From Eremophila alpestris peregrina (Eukaryota; Chordata; Aves; Passeriformes; Alaudidae): a DNA stretch of 64,000 nt. The stretch is taken from assembly GCA_009792885.1 (NCBI GenBank), contig WMCF01000088.1, positions 766,174 through 830,173 of the forward strand, read 5' to 3'. The translations under genes were made by a program, and so were the position numbers. How positions within the stretch are numbered: the stretch's first letter is position 1; each line of letters begins with the position of its first letter. A model generated the notes under the pieces. It searched no databases and had not been told where the DNA came from. It was given only the letters and a program-made list of their open reading frames with translations. Below are positions 11,701-20,700 of the stretch, one piece after another.

Positions 11701-14700
11701 TGTTGCAGCTAAACCAGGACTAATGTGGCTGTTCCTTCCACCTGCAGCAAATGTGAGATGCAGCTCTTCTGTGCCAGTCAAACCATGTTTGGTATCTGCA
11801 TTTGCTTTGGGGTGTGTGCCAGGGGATGGCTGCTGGCTCTCATGGATGACTTCACCCAGAGCCTGAGCTGTGGGGTAACTGCATCTCAAGGGCCTGTCTG
11901 TGCTATGGAATCTGGAGTATTTAGGAAAATCCAGGAGCTGAAGTATCCTACCCTTGTCAGCATAAAGCTCCTCTTACTTTGTACTGGTACTATCACCACC
12001 AAAAACCCCACTTAAGCATTGGTTGCTTACAGGGCAAAGTATTAGGGACTGTAACTAAAGGAAATGCAGATATTAATCATATAGGTTACTCAATACCATA
12101 TCTGTTGTTAATACTTTGCTAAAAGTGGGAGGTTTTACTGCTTAATTGGGATTTTTATTCTCTTCCAACACTGCAGTCTGCCAGGCTGTTTGCACAGTGT
12201 TCAACCAGTGTCTTTAAAAAGCACCAGAGAGGGCAAGGGAGGAAAAACTGGTCCATGAGGTGCTTTGGTACCTTGCATAAGCTAAGTGAAGTACCTTTAA
12301 TGTGAGGGGTTTTTTCCTGTGGAGCTGATTTGTTACATGGAGATTTATTCATGGACCTTGTCCACTCAGCTTGCCTTGAATTGTGTTTCAAAATGCTTAT
12401 TCTTGGGGAAAAAAAAAGCTGTCCAGTAAGTAAGCTGCTTTCCTTATGTTCCCAACTACTCAGCTCATTGCAGAATTTTCTGTTCATGCAGGCACTGAGC
12501 TCCATCCAGCCAAGAAATGGACCCCTTGGTATACTGGGGAGCAATCTTAGTGCAGAGCAGCAGAAATTGCTGAACAAATTAGCAGCAGTGCTGAAGGCCC
12601 AGAGGTGCACTGAATTTAACAGCAGAGGTATGGAGCCTTGTTGAAATCTCTCTGTCCAAATAGAAGTAACCACAGTTCTGCACTTCACCATTTTAGATAA
12701 AAATCCCTGCAACAGGGTTTTTTTTATTGCTGAAATGCCTGGGTTGTAGCTGGAGTGGAGTGATGGGGTGTTTTACATGTAAACACACATAAAGCTTGTC
12801 TGGCTGTCAGGGCAGGGAGTTCCTGGGAGAGCCACAGTGTGGTGGTTTATTGTCTGTTATTTAAAATCCCAAAGTCTCCTGAGAGGCCTCTTCTCTTTAC
12901 ACCTCTTTTACCAGCTTTAAGGTCTCTCTTTGTGTGAGACATCCTGTAAAGTTTTTATTCTCCAGAAGTGAGCCCTGGGCAGATGGTGCCTTGAGAAAAG
13001 AGCCTGGCATTAAAAGTTTACATGTCTTCCCACATGCTATCTTCCTTCAGATTTTGTTCTTCATTAAGATTGGTGAACCCAAATCATGGGGTTTGGTGGA
13101 GTTCTTTTCCCCTCTTTGAGGACAGGAACATTATCCTAATCCCTGCTGTTAGTTTTTCCTTGGAGTGCTTGTGAACAAAATGCAAAGGTAATTTCCCCCT
13201 ACCATCTTGCACTTCTGGATTACCACTCCAGAATTTTGAGTGGAATTCTGTTAGCAGGGAGATCCCATAGTAAGATTCCTGTCAGAGTTAAATATAACTC
13301 TAAAAGGATTGGGAAAAAAAAAAGCTGTCCTATAAACTGGAGCCTCACCTGAAGATTTAAGTGTTAGTGGAGAACTATACAACCATGAGCTCCCTGTTTC
13401 ACAGCAAGTGGATGTTTAAACCCACAAAATTTCTAATAGCTCTTTCACTAACTTGGATCATAGTCTCAAAAATCACCTCCTTGTGCTGGAAAGAGTGGCT
13501 GATAAATTATTATAGTCTGTTTATTTAAATAATGATGGATAACTTTTCAGTCAGGCATGGTTCTGCTTTTTCTGTGCTTTTAGTTTTACTGTTGTGATCT
13601 CTCTCCTAGTAACTCATGTGGTTATCCCCAATGTTCCAATGCCAACTACTGTCAAATGCATGATGGCTGTTCTGGCTGGATGCTGGGTCCTCAAGTTTGA
13701 GTGTAAGTATTAAATATGTGGGACTCCTTGGGGTTTTTAACCAGAAATTGGATTACAGATTCCAGAGATTACAGAGAAACCTTTTTTTTTTATTTCAACT
13801 ACTGCCCTAATATCAATGCTGTATTGACAGAAAGTGCAGGGGATTGTTTTCAAATCTCATGAATGACTAGAAATTTAAATTTATTTAATGAAATATAACT
13901 GCTACTTCCTTGGTGAATGAGTACATTTCATCTTGGGGTGTGTTGGATAGGTCATAGCCTAAGTATCAGTAGGGAGTGAATTTCTTCATTGCTACATTAG
14001 GGCTGAAGATTATGGAAGATAGCCTGGGAGAGAAGGAAGGATTTTATTGAATTCTAGGATCTGTTATGAGCAGTTTGCATTGAAATTGAGAGGAGACTTT
14101 GGCTTGCTTGGGATAGGTGCTCAAGGCCTGTGGGAAGTGAGTTTATGCTTAAAGCTGAGACCTAAGGAAGGTTGTAACTTCTAACCCAAGTTAGCATGTA
14201 ACTCAGGTGTCATGCAGTCTGTAATTCATGTTTATACAGTGCATGCTTTTTTATACAGCTGTTCTGTGGATTTAGACCCTCAATTTTGAGTTTTTTACTT
14301 ATTTATTCTGATATATTTCTTAATATCTTTCACAGTAGTTGCAAAACCCATCTTCTTCCCCACGACTTTTATGGCTAAGTCCTTTTAGCTAATAAGTACA
14401 CTACAAATGAGTTAATTACCTGTGGAAAACTTAGATTTCATTCCAGTTTTCTACTATGTGACTAAACATCAGAACTTAAGGATTCTTTAATGGTCTGGAT
14501 TTTCCTAATTGTTTATGAAGACACTAAAGCACAGCATCAGGTTGAACACTGGACTCAGGCTGTTCATTTGGCTTCCAGATAGTTTGCTCCATGCTTTTTT
14601 TTTAAGCTTGAAGATCCTGTTTCTGTGGTGATTCCTTTGGCAGGTTCTTGGCTTCACTCAGCCCAGAAGCTTTGCAAACATTCTGCCCTGTGCTTCCTTT

Positions 14701-17700
14701 ATTTCATTTCATCTCCCTGCTAGTCAGATGCTTAGAGAACTTCTGAGTGGTAAGGACATTTCATTAGTGAGACCTGAATTTAAATCTTCATGGAAGAACT
14801 TTCATATTTAGAACTGATTAGAAGAGGAAAAAAAAAATTTAAATAGTCCAGGGGGTATTCAGGGAATATTTTTATGGGGTTTTTTTTCACAGTTGAGTTT
14901 TATTTTATGTTGTTGGTACTGATTAGTGCAATCCTGAGTGCTAATGCTCCCAGCTTAGTAAGCAACATACTACTTAAAAGCCAGTGATTCTCCTCCCTAG
15001 TGGGAAATGTTAGCAATAACTCATGGGGTCTGATGCAGCTAAGTGCCTATAATTAACAGCACCACTCCATCTGTTCCCACCAGTCTGTTATCAGTCTTCT
15101 TCAGAGTCATTAGGAGTTAAAGATTGTTATAACAAATAATGGGACTCCTGCTGATGGAACATTTGTCTAGGAAAAAGAGGTCCTTGCTTTTCTTTTTAAT
15201 TTCCATTCATCGTGGCTTTTGGACTCCTATTTGGATAAGTTTCCTTGAGTGTGATGCAAATAAACTTCCAAAACTTTATGCATGTTCTGGCTGTATAATA
15301 AATTTAGGGAGTTGTTTACAGTTCACTGTTCCAAACCATTCCCTTAAAGTGAATTCTTGTTGGAAAAATTCACTGAAATATTTGAAGAAACAAAGCTCAG
15401 TGAGGCACTTAATGAAATGCTGACTGTGCATAAGGGAGTGTTGGAATTTTTTCTACTACAAGGTAAGCTGCATATGAGTGTTCTCCCTAAAGTTATATTT
15501 ATAGCCTACCCATTATACCACCTCTTAAAATACACCACAAGCTTGCAAAACCAGTATTTCATTTGAGAGTCTCTTGTATTAACTCTTCTGTTACAGCAGG
15601 CTGTGAATCTTTCTCTCATAAAAAGCAGTTCCCTTCTCTTGGGTGGTTCTGCACTACTCCTGTTTCCATGTACACAGAGATCCAGCATCCATTCATATTG
15701 CTAAAGAGCTAATGTGGAATTAGCTGAGTGTTGGAGAGCCAAGATTCAAGTATGGATCCTCAGTTTTGGGCTTCCCTTTTGTCTTCATGTGGGAGATGAG
15801 GATGAAAAGATGTCACCCCTGGGCAATATTAGATCTTCACAGAAGAAAAATGTCATGCTGCCAGTTTCTCTCCCACCTTTTGTGTATATGTCAGCAGTAC
15901 ATCCACTTCCAGGGCAGCACAGAATTGAATTGAGGCAGTGTTGCCACAGTGCTCCTTGTCCTTGGCCATATCTTTCACTGGTTTCATTGCCTTTATTATT
16001 TCTGGGATGGTAACAGGGCATGGAGTGGCCAGTCATTATCCTTCTGCAAGTGTGCTGAGACAAAGATTCAAGTATCACTGGATTTCCTCTGAGCTTTATG
16101 GGGAGCACAGAACAGTGTAATTAAAACCAGCAGAAGTCTTTAATAGCTTTTTTGCTTGTTTTTTTTTTTTCCTAAAGTTATTCTCATCTGTTAAAGCAGG
16201 GAATGAAAAATGATCTCAGTAATGATATGCATTGAAACAAGCTTGTGTCAGTCCTGGCAGTGAAGTGTCTGGCAGAATTGTAAGCATCTGATTGCTCATT
16301 CCTTCCTCTGCTTTGCTTACCTGGAGCAGCAGCAGTGATTCAGCTCTGATCATTAGAAGGAGGCAGAAAAAACTGCTTTTCCTGTAAGGACTCAACAACA
16401 GGGAGATGACTGGAAGAGCTAGGGGACTGCATGACTGACATGCCAAGGTGAAAACCTATCTCTGAATTGTCTCTGCCCATTTTTGTTTAGGCTGTTAAAA
16501 CAGAGGAGTGCAAAGCTGCTTGAGCTGCCTGCTCCTCGGGCTGGGCTGTCTCTCTGCCATGCATAAACATCTTTTAGGTTACTGGCTGATTCTTAGCACA
16601 GCCCTCCCTCCTTGAAACACCCAAAACTTTTGATCCCTGGAGTTTCATGCTCTTTTTGCACTTAGAAAGTTACTTCAGCTGCCTCCTAGCAAAGGACTCA
16701 GCTCTGAGAGGCTGCAGAACTCTCCAAAGTGCAGGTTCTGGTTGTATTGGGTGTGCAGCTGAGGGCAGTGCTCAAACCAGCAGGGGCTGGGCTTCTGCCA
16801 CAGTGCCTGCACTGTACCTGCTGGAAAGGAGCTCACAGCTTTCCTCTGTGAAGCTGCTGGGCTTTGCAGAGGAGGAAATGGGCCTGAGAATATCTCCAGT
16901 GTGGTGTCTGCAGACATTGGAAGTGGGCTGGGTTTGAAGTAAGGTCTAGAGGAAAAGGAAACCCTTGGTGTTTCCAAAGCTCCCTCTGTTCTGTGTCATC
17001 CAGGCACTCAGTTTTCCATTTTTGTGGAGTCCTTTTGTTCTGGCTCACTTCTGGTTTGAAGAAAACTTTGCATGAAGGAAGCCCTTTGTGAGGAAGAAGA
17101 TGGGAAATACAACCTCATATTAAAAAGCCTGTGATGGGATCCAGAGGATGAGCACTCCTGGAGGAATTTACCCTGACCTTAGGAAGGGCTACCTCCAGTC
17201 ACTTGGATCACTCTAGAAAACAGCAGTGGTTTTTTCCAAAGAATATTGGACACCTGGAGTTCCAAGTGAAGGGATAATTTTCAAATCACATGCTCCCAGC
17301 TTCTGGGAATGTTTCAGGACTTCCTAAGCATCTGTTCCATGGTGTTCAATAAAAACCATGTGGATTAACTTGTAAACTGCCATTCTTAAGCAGATGCACT
17401 CGAGTCTCTGCAGATCTTGTGTCATTTGCATGTGATGAGAAAACAGACTGCTCTTGTTTCACCAATGAGATCTCTACCTCACTCCATGGAAATCTGTGAG
17501 CCTGAAGTCTTTATAAGCATATAAGAGACAGTGTAAAAATTCTCTGCTGCAGCAGAGGCCAATAATGCTGTTTATGAAAACAAATTGAAGCCAGCCATGC
17601 CAAATTCCCCTAAAGCTTTCTCTCAGTCCAGAATTTTTCCTTTTCTAGGAAAGAAAAATCCCACCAGGCTTTACTCAATCTGCATGCAAGTTGTAAAACC

Positions 17701-20700
17701 CAGTGCAGCTGAGCTGAGGAAGTATCAGTTGCTGTCTCTACTAGATCTTGGATGTGTAGTATTTCATCCTCTTTGCTGCTATCATGTATTCCTAAATTAC
17801 TTTTAGCCATTCTAAGAGATTTTTGGGACTAACCCCTGCTCTTTGCTTTATTAAAGCAAATCCAACAAAACTCCACTAAGGCTAATTGAGTTACTGAGAG
17901 ATACCCCTGGGTATCTGTGGGTGATTACAACTTGTTCTTGGCAACCAGGGTGTTTTTTGTACTTCATTCTCTTCCAATTGTTTTTGCTGATGCTGTTAGT
18001 TTCATTACAAACCAATAAGACTTACACGAATAAGGATTAGAGGGCTCTGATCCTAAATTTTGCAAATAATGATTTCTTTTATTTCCAGTCCTAGCAGCTG
18101 CACTTGTATCAAAGGTCAATTAGAGTGGACACCCTGTTAACCTGCTTGCTCCTTAGATCTCCAAGGTGAGAAGGCAGGGGCAGCTTTTTTTTCCCTCCCT
18201 CAGTGAGGGAATCGGGATCAGTGTGATGCTTTACTGATCTTGTTAATCAGGGGACAAAAATGAGCAGTGCTCTGCTTGCCAGATGTGGTGGCATCAAGCT
18301 AAAACTTCTTTCTGCCCTGTTTTCTAGGGATTTCAATGCAGGCTTGGGTTTTGCTAAAATTTGGTGCAAATGACCTTGTTTATCCCTAAAACTTGCAGGT
18401 GTGAAATCAGCTCTTTCAGAGGCTGGGGAGCTTGTGATGTTGTTAATTCTGGGGCAGAACTCTGCCTGGCCCCCTGTGCCCATAGGATCTGTGCTCACAA
18501 TGATCCAGCAGTGCCTGCACATTTTCAGAAACCTTCTTTAGGGCTGTCCTTGTCCTTCTGAGATTCAGTCCTGTTTTGAACATTTTTTACCTAAGTATTT
18601 AAGGTGTCCATCTCAGCTTCAGAAAGGAGATGCCATCCTGGTCACTTTTTAAATTAGGGTAATAGCAATTCTTTTTTTCTTTTCAGTCCATTCATTTGAC
18701 CAGTGCCTTGGCATCAGGTTCCCACTGGTGGCTTTTCAGTATAGTGCTAAATAAATGAGAGTTTGATCTCAGGAGTTTGGGGAGTCAGTTAAACATGACT
18801 CCTGTTTGAAATCAAAAGGGGGATTTTTGACTTAAGTGATGTAATGTCAAAAGAGTTTCTGGAAAAGTTCCTGTAAAAGCAGCAGACTGATATACCTGTG
18901 AGTAAAGTATGGAGTTTTATTTCCTTTTATATGTCCTCTTAATCAGGATGATACTGAGTTGGATGAAGAGACCATTAAAAGGGAACTGTCTTGTTATCCA
19001 GCCACTTTTACACATTAGCAGCTTTAAAATTATTAATGCTTCTGGAGGAAAAGATCTGGGTTATACTGAATGGACTAAACACTCAGTTTTCACAGAAAAT
19101 AAAATCCCTAGCAGTAAAAAAAAAAAAAAAAAAAACAGGTTGGAAGGGCCTGCAGTGTGCTGTAACCTTCTGTTTAGGAGTGTGAAATTGGGATATTACT
19201 GTTTTTAGCACAAGATCATCTTGTGGTGGTTGTACCATCTCCTGGAAGAATGGTAAAAACATTCCTGCTGCTTCCAAATGACACCACAGCACACACAACC
19301 AGAGCTGATCGTGCTGTCTTTGAGAACCTCACTTGGGCTGTTGCACCATGAGGATTCACTGCACCTGAAAATGGTAGGGCACATTTAGAGATCTAGAAGC
19401 AAGTGGTGGCTTGACACTAAGTTTTGTGTGGTCTGGGGGGAAGAGAACAGGAAAATAACCTTTTGTTTAGACAAATGAATATGGAATTAGGTTGGAAAAC
19501 AGCTTGAGCCCTCTGTCATTTTATCTCAAATATGAGAACAGGGGCACGTTTCCCTTTTGTTTCTTTTTTTTTGTTCTGATATTTGACTTCTTTAATTCTT
19601 TAATACAAACTCTGTAGCATGCAGGAGTCACTGAAGAGAAAGCAGCCACTTGGCAACAAATCAGTGTGAACAAAATCTGCAGTTACAGGCCATACTGGTC
19701 TCTATCACTTACATTATTTTGCTTTCCTTCTTCTAGTCAGGAATTCTTCCTCCATGAATGTTCTTCCTCCTTGCCTGTTCCCCTCAGTGTTGTGAGCAAC
19801 TTCCTCAAACACTGGCTGCTACTGACACCCATGTGTACAAGTTCTCCTTGTAGGTCTTGTGTGAAAAATATATTCACTAATTGAAAATGCACTATTTTTC
19901 CATCACCAGAAAAGCCCAGAGAGGGTCTGTTACTCCATGAAGGTGTGTAAAGGCCTAACTGTTGCCTCTTGAAATATTTCTATCAAAGGAAAATACCTGG
20001 GCACTGAGAATTGATGCTCTTGGCTTTTTATGCTGTGTCACAAACCTGTTAGGACACAGATGTGGCCTGTTTCTAGCTGGGAAAGTTGAAATGAGTGGGA
20101 ATGCTGATCATGCAGACACTTGGCTGTTTGCATGGTTCCATTTCTCCAGGAGACAGGTGCCTGCCTGGTGTTCCTTGTGTGCACAGTGGGAACAGGGCTC
20201 AGGGCATGAGTGTCTCTTGTGGCCCCCTTGGAGGATTGTGATGATGTGTGACAGGGAGCTCTGAGGCTCCTCAGAGGACCTGGCAGTGTGCAATGCATGT
20301 TTTTATGCAAGACACCCCTCACTGATTCTGCATCCTGAACCAACACCCCACTAACACTAGGCACTCCTGACTGCATTTTTATTTTCCAGGCAAGCAGCAC
20401 TTCAAAAAGACACTGTAGTCTTCTGGGTTCATTCAATCTTTCATTACTTTTGTATCACATTTGCTTCATTTGCTGTTGCTGGCACTGGATGTTCAGTTTG
20501 TGATGTACTTATTGTATAAAAACCTCATCTCTGCAGTGGAAGTCCTTGAAATCGAGCTTTGGATGGTAGATTGAAATAAAACATGCTCTTACTCAATGGA
20601 CAGTTCTGTTCTTAGGATTAGATGAGACTTCTTCCTTTATGGCAAGTGGCACCCATTAATATCTGTATTTCCTTTGAGGGAAAGAATAGCAGTGTAAGTT

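Noticed and set aside
12155..12712. Minus-strand ORF of 185 codons
   Set aside because: It lies antisense to BARD1 exon 8 and its introns, shows no recognisable domain, and has composition typical of a chance opening.
12402..13330. Shared GGG-A-run-AGCTGTCC motif in two BARD1 introns
   Set aside because: The similarity covers only about 20 bp, mostly homopolymer; it is not a repeat family.
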